Below are positions 18,260 to 28,492 of a DNA stretch of 64,000 nt, in pieces; within the stretch, counting starts at the first letter, position 1; the number at the start of each line of letters is the position of its first letter. The position numbers and the translations under genes are program-made. Origin of the DNA: Halarcobacter mediterraneus (GTDB lineage: Bacteria > Campylobacterota > Campylobacteria > Campylobacterales > Arcobacteraceae); NCBI RefSeq assembly GCF_004116625.1, contig NZ_NXIE01000001.1, positions 1 to 64,000 of the forward strand, in the 5' to 3' direction. Below the pieces are notes generated by a model. The model ran no database searches. It was not told the origin of the DNA and saw only the letters and a list, made by a program, of their open reading frames with translations.

Positions 18260-21200
18260 TTATAGAGGAAGGGTTATAATAAACTCTGCTCCTTTATAGT
18301 AATTGCCTTCATATTCAAATTTAGTGTTTTTTGCACTAATGGCACCATTCATTCCTTTTGTAATTAAATTATAAGTCATATTTAAACCCAAGCCTGTGCC
18401 TTGAGATTGGTGCTTTGTCGTAAAATAAGGGTCAAATACTTTAGGAAGAATGTCTTCTTTTATTCCTCCTGCATTGTCTATAAATTTTATAATAATACTC
18501 TTTTCTTTTTTATATACTTTTATAAATAAATATTTTTCATCAATTTTATTTTCTTTTAGAGCATCTTTTGCATTATTAAAAATATTCATAAAACATTGTA
18601 TTAGTTCATTTGGATATCCTTTTATTTCTAATCCTTTTGGGATATCTAATATTAGTTTTATGTCATGTCTTTTAAAAGATGGGTGTACAAGGTTATAAAA
18701 ATTATCAAAAGTTTCTTCTATATTAAAATTAATACACTCACGTTCGTTTTTTATAAAGTCTCTAAAATCATCAATTGTTTTTGATAAGTATTGAGTGTTT
18801 TTATTTATGATATTACAAGTTTTTTCTACTTCTTCATCATCTAGTTTTTGAAACTGTTTTTGTACTACTAATCCTGTAGCTGCTGAAGAAATTATTGATA
18901 AAGGTTGTCTCCATTGATGGGCAATATTTCCTATCATCTCTCCCATAGAAGCCATTTTTTCATTTTGAATAAGTTGTTGTTCCATTTTTTTTATTTTACT
19001 TATGTCAATAAAAGAAACAATATAGTTTTCCTCATCTATTTTATTATTTTCAATATCTAATTCTATATAAAAAATATGAGTTTCTGAGTCTTTATTTTTC
19101 ATAAGAACTAAATTGTCTTTATTTAGATTTTTACATATATACTCAAACCAATTTAAATTACCCATTTTTTCTTGGATATAGCCTTTTTCTTTTTCAAAAA
19201 ACTCACATACACATTTATGCTCTTTTTTAAACTTTTTAAGACTTTTATAGCCAAAAAAATCCAATAAAGATTTATTTGAAGCTTTTATATTAATTCCATC
19301 AGTAATAATTATAAAAGATTTTTGTGAATCTAAAATAAGCTGATTTTTGTGTAATTCATTATTTAGTTTTATTCTAGATAAAATCTCTCTATAAATAAAA
19401 ATCATTATAAATATAAGAACAGATAAAAGAGTAAATATAAGTTCTTTAAATTCATCTTTCCTATTTTTTATAAAAGTAGCTACTTTAGATATATGAATAC
19501 TTCCTACAACTTTATTAGTGAATTTATTAAGCAAAGGAATAACTGTCGTTGTCTCATTTATTTCTTCAAAGTAAATTATAAATGGATTCCCTTGTAAAAT
19601 CTTTTCAGATAAGATAATAAGTTCTTCTTGATTTTTTTTATTAGGAATTATAGGTTTCTTAATTTTATTTAATTTTTCAACAATAATTTTATCAAAATAA
19701 AAATTCTCAACGGGACTTTGTATATAATTAGATTTTTCTGAGGTAAAGACTTTTTCATCAACAATAGCTTTATTTACTAAAAAGTTAACTCTATTTACAT
19801 TAAATGTTTTTAAATAGTTATCAATAAATGAGTAAATATCAAAACTAATTTCTACACTTCCAAGATATTCTTTTTCATTAAAAATAGGGAATACATATCT
19901 AAACCCATTATAAATTTTACCTTCTTCAAAGCCTATATAGGGTTTTTTTACTCTGTTTACATACTCTACACTGTTTCTAATACCTAAAAGACTATCTCCA
20001 TAAAGATTAGGTCTATGCATTCTTAAAAAACTTGTTGAATCAGGGAGATGGAAATGAACTTGCCTAATATTGTATTTCTTTTTTAAATCTTCATAGCTTT
20101 TTTTCAAGTGATTATATAGTTTTTTTCTTTCTCTATTTTTTATTAAAGATTTTATATAATTATTATTTATTTCATTTGAAAATATTAATTCAGATAATGA
20201 TTTGTTGTGATTTAAAATAGATTTGTATTCTAATAAAGTTTGTTCAAGTATATTTTTCTTATATGCTTTTATATCATTATTATATTTTTTATTAATTTGA
20301 ATATACATAAATATAGAAATAAGTGTAAATATTAAGACTACTATTATTAATAATTTTTTATTAAAACTTTTATGTGAATAACTTTTTATTTTTATATTAA
20401 AATAGATTATAGATAAAATAATTAAAATAGATAAGATAATTAATATATTATAAGAGTATCTTATTTCATTAAGTTGATATGTATCAATTTTATCTAAAGG
20501 ATGAAACATAAGGAAGTGACCCATTGTTTTATTATCTTCATCTTTTAAGTTATAATAACTAATTAGATAATTTACTTCTTCATTCACTAGATATTTTTTT
20601 TCTGATATTTGAGAAATGAAATTGTCAATATTTAGTGAATCTAAATATTTTATTAATTTTACATCTGCATCTAGATTTGCAATATAATAGTCTTTTATAA
20701 ATTTTTTACTAAAAGGTTTAGTAAGCTGCTTTTTATAAGTTTTATCTGCAAGAATTATTGGACTAATATTTTTTTCTTGTAATTTTTTTGAAATAGAATT
20801 GAAGTGTGTAATTACTTCTATAAGACCTAAAAATTTTTCTGAGTCATCATAAATTGGAGTTAAAGATTTAAAAGACATATCAAATCTACCAACACTAATA
20901 CTATTTGTTTGTTTGGGTTTTTCTAAAAATTTTTTTAAGTCATTTCTTATTTTAGATACATTATCACCTTTGTAACTTGTCCAACTTCTTTGTATGGAAA
21001 AACCATCTTTATTGATAAGTTGAAACCATACATTTTTAAATTCAGTAGAGTTTCTAAGATTAATAGAATATTGCTTTAAATCAATACTTTCTTGGGCTAG
21101 TAGATTATTTAAAATCTCTTTGTTATTAGCTATTCCTAAAGCAATAGTTGCAGTAGTATTTTGTTTTTCTTTAATTAGTGTTTTTACAGTAAGCTCTGTT

Positions 21201-21331
21201 TTTTCTACTAAGTTTTCATAATTTGTAATTTTAAAAAGATCAATTTTTTGATTTTTTAAATAATTTATAGTGCATGGAATAACAATAAGAGCTATTATGC
21301 AGAAAATTAACAATAATTTTTGTTTATACAT
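18260..21331 (-). CDS. Membrane sensor histidine kinase with two periplasmic sensor regions and a PAS domain
   Basis: A 1023-residue kinase. It begins with a membrane helix (about 5-23), then a ~265-residue extracytoplasmic region, a helix pair (about 290-345), and a second extracytoplasmic sensor region with QVHFHLPDSTSFLRMHRPN and SVEISFDIYSFID, which resembles double-Cache/CHASE-type sensors. A further helix (near 640) leads to a PAS domain (SFIIITDGINIKASNKSLLDFFGY). The DHp helix is MGEMIGNIAHQWRQPLS with the phospho-His; the ATPase has DNAGGIKEDILPKVFDPYF and HQSQGTGLGLNM. No response regulator is adjacent. Its catalytic end closely resembles that of the kinase at 24460-26373. Confidence 0.92.
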   Translation of the reverse strand: MYKQKLLLIFCIIALIVIPCTINYLKNQKIDLFKITNYENLVEKTELTVKTLIKEKQNTTATIALGIANNKEILNNLLAQESIDLKQYSINLRNSTEFKNVWFQLINKDGFSIQRSWTSYKGDNVSKIRNDLKKFLEKPKQTNSISVGRFDMSFKSLTPIYDDSEKFLGLIEVITHFNSISKKLQEKNISPIILADKTYKKQLTKPFSKKFIKDYYIANLDADVKLIKYLDSLNIDNFISQISEKKYLVNEEVNYLISYYNLKDEDNKTMGHFLMFHPLDKIDTYQLNEIRYSYNILIILSILIILSIIYFNIKIKSYSHKSFNKKLLIIVVLIFTLISIFMYIQINKKYNNDIKAYKKNILEQTLLEYKSILNHNKSLSELIFSNEINNNYIKSLIKNRERKKLYNHLKKSYEDLKKKYNIRQVHFHLPDSTSFLRMHRPNLYGDSLLGIRNSVEYVNRVKKPYIGFEEGKIYNGFRYVFPIFNEKEYLGSVEISFDIYSFIDNYLKTFNVNRVNFLVNKAIVDEKVFTSEKSNYIQSPVENFYFDKIIVEKLNKIKKPIIPNKKNQEELIILSEKILQGNPFIIYFEEINETTTVIPLLNKFTNKVVGSIHISKVATFIKNRKDEFKELIFTLLSVLIFIMIFIYREILSRIKLNNELHKNQLILDSQKSFIIITDGINIKASNKSLLDFFGYKSLKKFKKEHKCVCEFFEKEKGYIQEKMGNLNWFEYICKNLNKDNLVLMKNKDSETHIFYIELDIENNKIDEENYIVSFIDISKIKKMEQQLIQNEKMASMGEMIGNIAHQWRQPLSIISSAATGLVVQKQFQKLDDEEVEKTCNIINKNTQYLSKTIDDFRDFIKNERECINFNIEETFDNFYNLVHPSFKRHDIKLILDIPKGLEIKGYPNELIQCFMNIFNNAKDALKENKIDEKYLFIKVYKKEKSIIIKFIDNAGGIKEDILPKVFDPYFTTKHQSQGTGLGLNMTYNLITKGMNGAISAKNTKFEYEGNYYKGAEFIITLPL

Positions 21332-21355
21332 AATGAAATTGTATCATAAATGTAG

Positions 21356-23077
21356 TTAATTTTTAAATACGTCTAGTATAAGTTCCTTTAACTCTTTTTT
21401 CATACTATCAGTTATATTTTTTTTATTTACATATAAATAAAAAGGGACAGTATTTCTCATTGATTGTTTTAATCTTTTTCTTAAAGTTGAAATTTCATCA
21501 ATACTAACAAGATTTTCGCAATCATAAAGTAAAAAATCTTTTTCAATACCTATATTAAAAGAGACAGTTTGATAAGTTAAGAAAGTATTCTCTTCTTTCT
21601 CCCATTTATTAACAAAAGTATCTAAAAGTTTTTGTAGTTTTATTAGTTTTTTTGAGCTTATATATCCGAAACTTTCTCTAAATTGATATCTTTCAATTGT
21701 TGAAAAATCTAGTATTTTGTAAAATTCATTTAAATTTTTCCAAGATGAGTTAAAAAACCTTTTACCAAAAAGTACTTCTTCAAAACAGTATTTAAACTTT
21801 TCTTCTGTATGTGTTAAAGATTTCTTATTTTTTAAATAAAAATATTCATTTTTAAATAAAGAGATTAACCAATTTTCATCCAATAAGGAAATAATATCTA
21901 GTTTTTTTGAAGGATTAGTTTCTTTTTGAAACTTCCATAACATTGAAATATGATTAAATATTTTATCTTCTACTTCTTCTTTTTCAAAATATTTTGAAGA
22001 TAAAAATTGAACTACATTTTCTAAGAGAGCATCAGTTTTTGCAATTCCATGATTATATATTACTTTTTTATATAGATTAAATCTCATTTCTAGCATATGC
22101 TCTATATCAATTAGTGACATATCAAAAAAACTTAAATAAAAGAATTTATCTTTCTCAACCAAAACAGCTTGTTTTGTAATTCTTATATGGTCATTTGCTC
22201 CAGTTATATAACCACTTGCTAACATATCTCTATTTATATAATCTAATCTATCAGCATCAACTGTTGAATCAATAATTCTATGTAGAATTGAAAAGTCAAA
22301 ACCTTTATATATCTTATTTTCAAGAATATAAAGACTCAAAGTTTTTAATAATTTAATAAGCTCTTTTTCTTCATAATCATTAATAAAATCAATTAATTCA
22401 AAATCAAAAAGAAGTTGAAGTAATTCTTTCCCTATGGCTTCATGTAAGACTAAAGACGAGTTTTTAGTAATCTTTTCATAAAGTAAAATAAACTCTTCTT
22501 CTTTTTTATTTAAAGTATCATTTTTAATAAGAAGTTTATTATAAACATTTTTTAAAGCATATTCTATTTGATGTGAAAAAGGAAGATGTCCTACATCATG
22601 CATAAGACCAACAATTCGAACAGCTTGTAAAATTATTATATAAACAGCTCTATCTTTTTTATTTTTTGTAGGAATTGTAAAGTCATATAAAGCTTTATTG
22701 TCAAAATATTTTAAATCATCAAGATTAATATTTAGTTTTTCTTCTTTTACAATAAATTTTAATACTTTTTTTAACTCTTTTAGAAAATGGTTTTTAGTCT
22801 CTTTATTTGCATTTAGTAATGAGTTTTTAAAAATATAAGAACTTAAGTGCATTGTTCCTAAGGAGTGAATAAATCTTTTTGTAGTAATAGAAGGATAAGA
22901 AAAATAAGCTAAAGCATTTTGTGTAATAAACTGTAACCTATTTAAAATTTTTGTTTGTAAAATTTTATCTTCTAATTTTGTGTATGGAATATGATTATAA
23001 ATTGTATCGTTTATTAATCTATTTTGTATTGTATTTCCTTTCAAATATTCTTTCTGTAAATTCTGCAAATTTACCAC
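21356..23077 (-). CDS. HD-superfamily phosphohydrolase (SAMHD1/dGTPase-like)
   Basis: A protein of up to 573 residues with the HD phosphohydrolase core: RFIHSLGTMHLSSYIF, the metal-binding MHDVGHLPFSHQIEYAL, and DSTVDADRLDYINRDMLASG, as in the YpgQ/SAMHD1-like group. The substrate may be a nucleotide, but this is not shown. Frame opens with GTG at 23077, which overlaps the upstream PhoH gene by 59 bases and has no ribosome site; a TTG at 23044 with AGAAAG upstream is an alternative. The first in-frame ATG would cut into the SLGTMH motif, so it is not the start. It is translationally linked to the PhoH gene. Confidence 0.85.
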   Translation of the reverse strand: MVNLQNLQKEYLKGNTIQNRLINDTIYNHIPYTKLEDKILQTKILNRLQFITQNALAYFSYPSITTKRFIHSLGTMHLSSYIFKNSLLNANKETKNHFLKELKKVLKFIVKEEKLNINLDDLKYFDNKALYDFTIPTKNKKDRAVYIIILQAVRIVGLMHDVGHLPFSHQIEYALKNVYNKLLIKNDTLNKKEEEFILLYEKITKNSSLVLHEAIGKELLQLLFDFELIDFINDYEEKELIKLLKTLSLYILENKIYKGFDFSILHRIIDSTVDADRLDYINRDMLASGYITGANDHIRITKQAVLVEKDKFFYLSFFDMSLIDIEHMLEMRFNLYKKVIYNHGIAKTDALLENVVQFLSSKYFEKEEVEDKIFNHISMLWKFQKETNPSKKLDIISLLDENWLISLFKNEYFYLKNKKSLTHTEEKFKYCFEEVLFGKRFFNSSWKNLNEFYKILDFSTIERYQFRESFGYISSKKLIKLQKLLDTFVNKWEKEENTFLTYQTVSFNIGIEKDFLLYDCENLVSIDEISTLRKRLKQSMRNTVPFYLYVNKKNITDSMKKELKELILDVFKN

Positions 23078-24401
23078 GAACAGCTTTATCTAGCTCTATT
23101 GCAAACATATTTATCTCACTATGGGTTTCTCTTGTTTGTTTTAAAAGAGTTGTTAAACCGTTATTATATTTATTTAAATATAAATTATCGATTTGTCTAT
23201 TTGAACCAATTACAATAGCCATACAAGATTCATCAAGCCTACTAAGTATTAATTGTGTGGTTTTTTCTGAAGAATTTTGCCATTCATCCATAATAACAAT
23301 TGCACTTGATAGTGTTCTTCCTCTTGCTTCTCCTGGCCATAAAGTTTCAATACAATATTTTGATGTAAGTTCTGCAATTTTTGATTCAATAGACTCTTTA
23401 TTTTCTCTACTATCACTTTTTTTAAGATGTTTTTTTGCTATAAACTCTAAAGTATCTTGTAAAGCCATATTATAAATTCTAAACTTTTCATCATTTCCAG
23501 CTAAATAACCTATATCAGCACCTTTATCTAGTGATTCAATAGAATTTCTTACATAAACAATTTTATCATAACATCCTAAGTCAATCAATCTCATTGCACT
23601 TACAATAGACATTAAAGTTTTTCCAGATCCTGCTTTTGCATCAATTACAAGTAAATCAAACATATTTGTTAAAATAGCTTTCATAAAAAGTTTTTGTTTT
23701 AAGTTTACAGGTTTTACTTGTAAAGTTTTAAAATCTGTTTCATCTAAAATATTTATTTTATTATTTATAATAATTGCATGGCAAGAGTTTCCATCTTCAC
23801 TTTCAAAAATATAACAAAAGTTTTCATAAGTATATTCTTTGTCATATTCTGTAATATCTCTTCCTTCTAAAGAGTTAAATAAAGAAGAATCAATTTTTAA
23901 ATATTTTATAAACTCAAAAGTTGGAACTGTAGATTTATCATCATGTAGTGTTTCAGCTTTTAATCCTTTGAATAGTGCAAAAGTTCTTGCATAAACATCA
24001 AGTGATAGAAAAATTGCTTGGTAACCTTTATAATAGTCTTGAGCAATTGCTGCAACTTCTATTATTCTTTTATCATTACTTTCACTTAAATGGGTTTGTT
24101 CGATTTCTGACTCATAATGATCTTTTGAGATTATATGAAGAGTAAGTTCCTCATTATAAAGTTTTACAACTTTAAAGCCTAGTTTATAATCAACCTCTTT
24201 TATTTTCATCTTTGCTAATAGTCTTGCAAATTCTCTAGAATAAAAACCTAATTCATTTGGTAATTTTTTTTTGTCTTCAAGTTCTAATAAAACAGTTTCA
24301 GGAATAACTATTGTATTTGTACTATTATCAGAAATTCTATTTAAGTTTTGCACATTTTGCAAGATGATATTAGTGTCTAGTACATAAATTTTATCTTTCA
24401 T
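23019..24401 (-). CDS. PIN-domain PhoH-family ATPase (PhoH2/YlaK type)
   Basis: The 460 residues fuse an N-terminal PIN nuclease domain to a PhoH ATPase. The PIN part (about 1-145) has VLDTNIILQNV, PETVLLELE and SESNDKRIIEVA with the acidic metal ligands. The PhoH half has Walker A VIDAKAGSGKTLMSIVSA and Walker B AIVIMDEWQNSS, then RLDESCMAIVIGSNRQID. Such proteins are RNA-directed, with helicase and RNase activity reported for mycobacterial PhoH2. Starts with ATG at 24401. The downstream HD-domain gene overlaps its 3' end. Confidence 0.92.
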   Translation of the reverse strand: MKDKIYVLDTNIILQNVQNLNRISDNSTNTIVIPETVLLELEDKKKLPNELGFYSREFARLLAKMKIKEVDYKLGFKVVKLYNEELTLHIISKDHYESEIEQTHLSESNDKRIIEVAAIAQDYYKGYQAIFLSLDVYARTFALFKGLKAETLHDDKSTVPTFEFIKYLKIDSSLFNSLEGRDITEYDKEYTYENFCYIFESEDGNSCHAIIINNKINILDETDFKTLQVKPVNLKQKLFMKAILTNMFDLLVIDAKAGSGKTLMSIVSAMRLIDLGCYDKIVYVRNSIESLDKGADIGYLAGNDEKFRIYNMALQDTLEFIAKKHLKKSDSRENKESIESKIAELTSKYCIETLWPGEARGRTLSSAIVIMDEWQNSSEKTTQLILSRLDESCMAIVIGSNRQIDNLYLNKYNNGLTTLLKQTRETHSEINMFAIELDKAVRGKFAEFTERIFERKYNTK

Positions 24402-24459
24402 AAAAAAATTATATCATTACTTGGTTGCATTTTAATGACATCTTTTGTCTATTTTTTAA

Positions 24460-26373
24460 TTAATTATAAGGTAATTTTATTGTAAATACTGCACCTTTAT
24501 AGTTTTCATTATTATATGAGTATTTAGTATTTGAAACAGAAATTTCTCCATTCATATTTTTAACAATAATTTCTTCACTCATATATAATCCTATTCCTGT
24601 ACCTTGTGATTGGTGTTTTGTCGTAAAGTATGGTTCAAAGATTCTACTTATTATTTTTTCTGGAATTCCTCCTGCATTATCTTTTATATAGATATATAGA
24701 CCATCTGTTTTTTTATGAACATTAATAAAGATATATTTTTTATACTCAAGGTCTTTTTTTATTAATTCATCTCTTGCATTATTTAATATATTTATAACTA
24801 CTTGAATAAACTCATTTTCAAGGTTTATAATTTGTTCATCATAATTGTTTTTTATTATTTCAATATCTTTATTGTGAAATTGAACATAAACTAGAGATAT
24901 TGCTTTATCCAAAGCTTTTTGGATGGAAAACTCTGTTTCTTTTTTATCTGTTTTAAAGAAATTTCTAAAATCATCAATAGTTTTAGAAAGATATTGAGCT
25001 GACTTATTAATACCATCTAAACTCTCTATTAAAAAGGAATCTTTTAAAAGATCCATCTCTTTTTGTAATTTTAACCCTGTTGCTGTAGTTGTTATTGCTG
25101 ACAAGGGTTGTCTCCATTGATGGGCAATGTTTCCAATCATCTCTCCCATTGCAGCCATCTTTGATTGTTGTGCTAAAATATTTTGTTGACGCGTGTTTTC
25201 TATAAGGTGCTGTTTTATTTCAAGTTTGTAGTTTCTAAACTTTTTTTGTAATATTTTTGAAAAATATATTGAACTTATAAGTAAGGTAATTGATAATATA
25301 AAAGATATCTCTAAGGTTTTATAAAAAGCTTTGGTAAACTCTTCATCTAGTTTTTCTTTCTTATTTTCTATGGCTTTTTTCAAATCATCTTCATAAAAAC
25401 CAGTTCCTATTATCCAAGACCAATCATTTAAACCTTTAACAAAGCTAATCTTTTTAATTGCTTCTTGTCCATCAGGTTTTATATTTTGAATATATTCATA
25501 AAACCCTTCACCATATTTTGAGATTTCTATTAAATCTTTTATTACTTTTGTTATTTCTACTGTATCATTGTTTGTTTTTGCATCTTTACCTATAAACTCT
25601 TCTCTAATATGACTTAAATAAACAGAATCATAAGTTATAATAAAAATATAGCCACTATTATCAAATCTTAATTTTCTTATTTGCTTTAATATATTCTCTT
25701 GAACTTTTTTTTCAAAATCTTCAATATATTCTCCTGTTCCAATAAACCAATCAAAGGCTTCAAAACTTTTTATAAAACCAAGTTTTTTCTTCATTTTATA
25801 TGGATTTTTTGGATTATACCAGTACCAAGAGTAATATGTTTCATCATACTTTGATAAGATTTTTTTCATATCTTGAAGTATATAAGTTCCCTTTGAGTCT
25901 TGATGATTTATAAAATTTTGACCTTCAAGTTCTTCATTAAATGGTAATAAAAGGTTTTTCCCTGTTTTTTCATAAACAAAGAAGTATCCTCTTCCATCAT
26001 TAAACCTAATACTTCTAAGAGCATCAATAATAATATTTTTTATAAGTTCAGGGTCTTTATCTTTATTGTTTTCATAAATAGTTTTTGCTATTGAGTGAGC
26101 ATTATTAACAGCAGCTTTCAAAGAATTTCTTAATTGCTTTTTAGAGTTTTGTTTCTCTTTTAAAATATAATCATAAGTATTGTGAACTCTTTGTTTTATT
26201 AGGTTCTTATTTTTTTGAATATATTCTTGTGTAATTCTATTTTTTTCTCTTTCAAAAGTAGAGTTTTTATCAATAAATTGTAAAATTATTATTATTATTG
26301 ATATAATGATTACAAAAATTGAGGGAGAATATTTTATGATTTTTAATAGTTGTTTTTCATTTTGGAATTTCAT
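24460..26373 (-). CDS. Membrane sensor histidine kinase with two Cache-type sensor modules
   Basis: A 637-residue kinase. An N-terminal membrane helix (about 13-32) is followed by two successive periplasmic Cache modules: GRGYFFVYEKTGKNLLLPF with WYWYNPKNPYKMKKKLGF and DWFIGTGEYIEDFEKK, then GYIFIITYDSVYLSHIREEF with SFVKGLNDWSWIIGTGFYED. A second helix lies near residue 350. The DHp segment is MGEMIGNIAHQWRQPLSAITT, and the ATPase has DNAGGIPEKIISRIFEPYF and HQSQGTGIGLYMS. sCache_2-type sensors often bind small carboxylates; that is family knowledge, not seen here. It has no adjacent response regulator and is divergent from a methyltransferase gene. Confidence 0.92.
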   Translation of the reverse strand: MKFQNEKQLLKIIKYSPSIFVIIISIIIIILQFIDKNSTFEREKNRITQEYIQKNKNLIKQRVHNTYDYILKEKQNSKKQLRNSLKAAVNNAHSIAKTIYENNKDKDPELIKNIIIDALRSIRFNDGRGYFFVYEKTGKNLLLPFNEELEGQNFINHQDSKGTYILQDMKKILSKYDETYYSWYWYNPKNPYKMKKKLGFIKSFEAFDWFIGTGEYIEDFEKKVQENILKQIRKLRFDNSGYIFIITYDSVYLSHIREEFIGKDAKTNNDTVEITKVIKDLIEISKYGEGFYEYIQNIKPDGQEAIKKISFVKGLNDWSWIIGTGFYEDDLKKAIENKKEKLDEEFTKAFYKTLEISFILSITLLISSIYFSKILQKKFRNYKLEIKQHLIENTRQQNILAQQSKMAAMGEMIGNIAHQWRQPLSAITTTATGLKLQKEMDLLKDSFLIESLDGINKSAQYLSKTIDDFRNFFKTDKKETEFSIQKALDKAISLVYVQFHNKDIEIIKNNYDEQIINLENEFIQVVINILNNARDELIKKDLEYKKYIFINVHKKTDGLYIYIKDNAGGIPEKIISRIFEPYFTTKHQSQGTGIGLYMSEEIIVKNMNGEISVSNTKYSYNNENYKGAVFTIKLPYN

Positions 26374-26467
26374 ATTTTGTCTTAGTCTTTAATTAGTATA
26401 AAAAAGTAATAAAAATTATCATAATATAACTTAACTTTGTTATAATTTGATAAAAAGATTAAATACA

Positions 26468-27391
26468 ATGAATTGTGATGTTACTGAAATTTCCATGTAT
26501 GATATATATAAAGTTTTCCAGAAAAATAAAGATTGTAAAGAAATAATATTTAAAGTTGTTAATCCAGATTTATTTGACGATAAATACTCAGGAGAGAGTG
26601 TTTTGATAAATAATAAAAATTGTTTTTATAGACCTTATAAAGCTTGGATTGATTTAGCTGAAAAATTTTTTTATAAATTGATGACTCCCAAATTTTTAGA
26701 TGAAAAAACAGTTCAACTAACTTTTAAAAAGCTTGAGAATAACAGTTTTCATAAGATAGATAATATTGAAGAAAAATATGGGAAAGATTCTTTATTTTCT
26801 CGAATAAATAAAAATGAAGAACCTGAAATATTGATCACTTATTTAAAAGCTTTACAGAATGTAACTTTGTCTAAAAGAAAAAGAGTTCTTAATTTAGGAG
26901 TTAATAAAGCAGAAGAGTTTGAGTTAATAAAAAAAGCTTTTGAAAAAGAGTTTTTTGAGGGTGAATTTATAGGGATTGATTATTGTAAAACAGCAATAAA
27001 TGAAGCTAAAAATAGGTTTTTAGAATATAAAAATATTAAGTTTTTTTCTCATGATATAAATAATTTAGATGAATTAAACTTAGGAAAATTTGATTTAATA
27101 ATTTCAATAGGAACTTTACAAAGTTCAAATTTAAGTTTAAATAAAACTTTTATGAATATAGTTCAAAATTATCTAGAAAAAGATGGTGCACTTATTTTGG
27201 GCTTTCCAAACTCAAGATGGATAAATGGGGAGGTTATTTATGGAGCAAAAGTTCCAAATTATAATTTTAGTGAAATGTCTTTACTTTATAAAGATGTTGT
27301 ATTTTGTAAAAAATATTTACAACAAAAGAAATTTAGAGTTACTTTAACAGGAAAATATTATACTTTCTTAACAGCAACTTCAATAAGGTAA
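26468..27391 (+). CDS. SAM-dependent class I methyltransferase
   Basis: A 307-residue protein with a C-terminal Rossmann methyltransferase domain: RVLNLGVNKAEEFELIKKAF in the motif I position, GEFIGIDYCKTAINEAKNRF as motif II, NIKFFSHDINNL and KFDLIISIGTLQSSN as motif IV. The first ~140 residues form a separate region without an assignable fold. I use the ATG at 26468; a TTG at 26447 is in frame but has no ribosome site. The substrate is not evident. It is divergent from the kinase gene with a 94-base gap, and dsbB follows 54 bases later. Confidence 0.75.
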   Translation: MNCDVTEISMYDIYKVFQKNKDCKEIIFKVVNPDLFDDKYSGESVLINNKNCFYRPYKAWIDLAEKFFYKLMTPKFLDEKTVQLTFKKLENNSFHKIDNIEEKYGKDSLFSRINKNEEPEILITYLKALQNVTLSKRKRVLNLGVNKAEEFELIKKAFEKEFFEGEFIGIDYCKTAINEAKNRFLEYKNIKFFSHDINNLDELNLGKFDLIISIGTLQSSNLSLNKTFMNIVQNYLEKDGALILGFPNSRWINGEVIYGAKVPNYNFSEMSLLYKDVVFCKKYLQQKKFRVTLTGKYYTFLTATSIR

Positions 27392-27445
27392 ATACACACT
27401 TTATACACAAAAATAAAATAAAATTACACAAAAAATAGGAAATTT

Positions 27446-27883
27446 ATGGAAAAACAAAAATCAATAAATTCATTAATAGTATTAATAATGTTTTTAATAG
27501 CAAGTTTTGCAAGTTTAGGTTCTTTGTTCTTTAGTGAAATAATGGAGTTTGTTCCTTGTAGTATGTGTTGGTATCAACGAATTTTTATGTATCCTTTGGT
27601 ATTTATTTTTTTAATATCTTTATTATATCCAGATGATAAGTTGTTTAAATATTCTTTTATTTTGGTTTTTATAGGATTACTTTTTTCAATTTATCATAAC
27701 TTATTAATGTGGAAAATTATTCCAGAAAGTGTAGTACCTTGTAAACAAGGAGTACCTTGTTCTACTGAATATATACAATTTTTAGGTTTTATAAATATAC
27801 CTTTTTTATCATTAGTTTCATATCTTTCGATTCTTATTCTTTTGATAATAGGTCAAAAAAAATTAAATAATAAAGGAAAATAG
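27446..27883 (+). CDS. dsbB: DsbB/BdbC-type disulfide bond oxidoreductase
   Basis: Inner-membrane quinone-linked thiol oxidase of 145 residues with four membrane helices. The first redox pair is CSMCWYQRIFMYP in the loop after helix 1; the second is CKQGVPC in the later periplasmic loop. WYQR and the spacing are family hallmarks. It would reoxidise a DsbA-like partner, none of which is visible here. It lies directly upstream of a TlpA-like thioredoxin lipoprotein with no gap, which suggests joint work on envelope thiols. Confidence 0.88.
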   Translation: MEKQKSINSLIVLIMFLIASFASLGSLFFSEIMEFVPCSMCWYQRIFMYPLVFIFLISLLYPDDKLFKYSFILVFIGLLFSIYHNLLMWKIIPESVVPCKQGVPCSTEYIQFLGFINIPFLSLVSYLSILILLIIGQKKLNNKGK

Positions 27884-28441
27884 ATGAAAAAACTTTCAAT
27901 ACTTTTTTTTGCTTTTTTAGCAACATTTTTATTTACAGCTTGTAATTCAAATGATGAAGCAGTAAGTGTAAAAGAAGATAGTAGTAGTTTTGAGGAATTA
28001 AAGAAAATTAGCAATAAGACATATACTTTAAAAACAGTAGATGATAAAACAATTACTTTAAAAGTTGAAAATGAACAATTAACTTCAAAGCAATTAGAAG
28101 GAAAATTTGTTTTAATAAATTTTTGGGCAACTTGGTGTCCTCCTTGTATAAAAGAGATGCCAACACTTAATAAGATTTATGAAAAGTATAATGATAAATT
28201 TGAAATAATTGGAGTTTTATTTGAAAAAAATAAAGATGAAAAACAGTTAAAAGAGTTTATTTCAAAGCATAATATTAAATTTCCTATTGTAGTAGGAGAT
28301 GAAAATTTTAGAATGGCAAAAGCATTTGATGATATCAAAAAAATTCCAGAGTCTTTTTTATATTCTAAAGATGGAAAATTTATTAAAAGATTTATAGGTG
28401 AAATTGGGGAAAAAGAGTTAGAAAAATATCTTAGTAAATAG
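27884..28441 (+). CDS. TlpA/ResA-like thioredoxin lipoprotein
   Basis: A 185-residue protein with a lipoprotein signal, LFTACNSND, placing Cys at about residue 20 for lipidation. The thioredoxin fold follows with FVLINFWATWCPPCIKEMPTLNKIY as the CxxC active site, then a cis-Pro region KKIPESFLYSKDGKF. Such proteins keep periplasmic cysteines reduced, for example for cytochrome c maturation. It begins at the base after dsbB's stop, so the two are translationally coupled. Confidence 0.9.
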   Translation: MKKLSILFFAFLATFLFTACNSNDEAVSVKEDSSSFEELKKISNKTYTLKTVDDKTITLKVENEQLTSKQLEGKFVLINFWATWCPPCIKEMPTLNKIYEKYNDKFEIIGVLFEKNKDEKQLKEFISKHNIKFPIVVGDENFRMAKAFDDIKKIPESFLYSKDGKFIKRFIGEIGEKELEKYLSK

Positions 28442-28492
28442 AGTATGAAGTTTTTTTTAGTATACTATTAATTATTTTTTAGGGATTTATGT

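Noticed and set aside
22951-23475. Long plus-strand reading frame (174 codons) opposite phoH and the HD gene
   Set aside because: It lies wholly antisense to two well-supported genes, has no ribosome site and a low-complexity translation.
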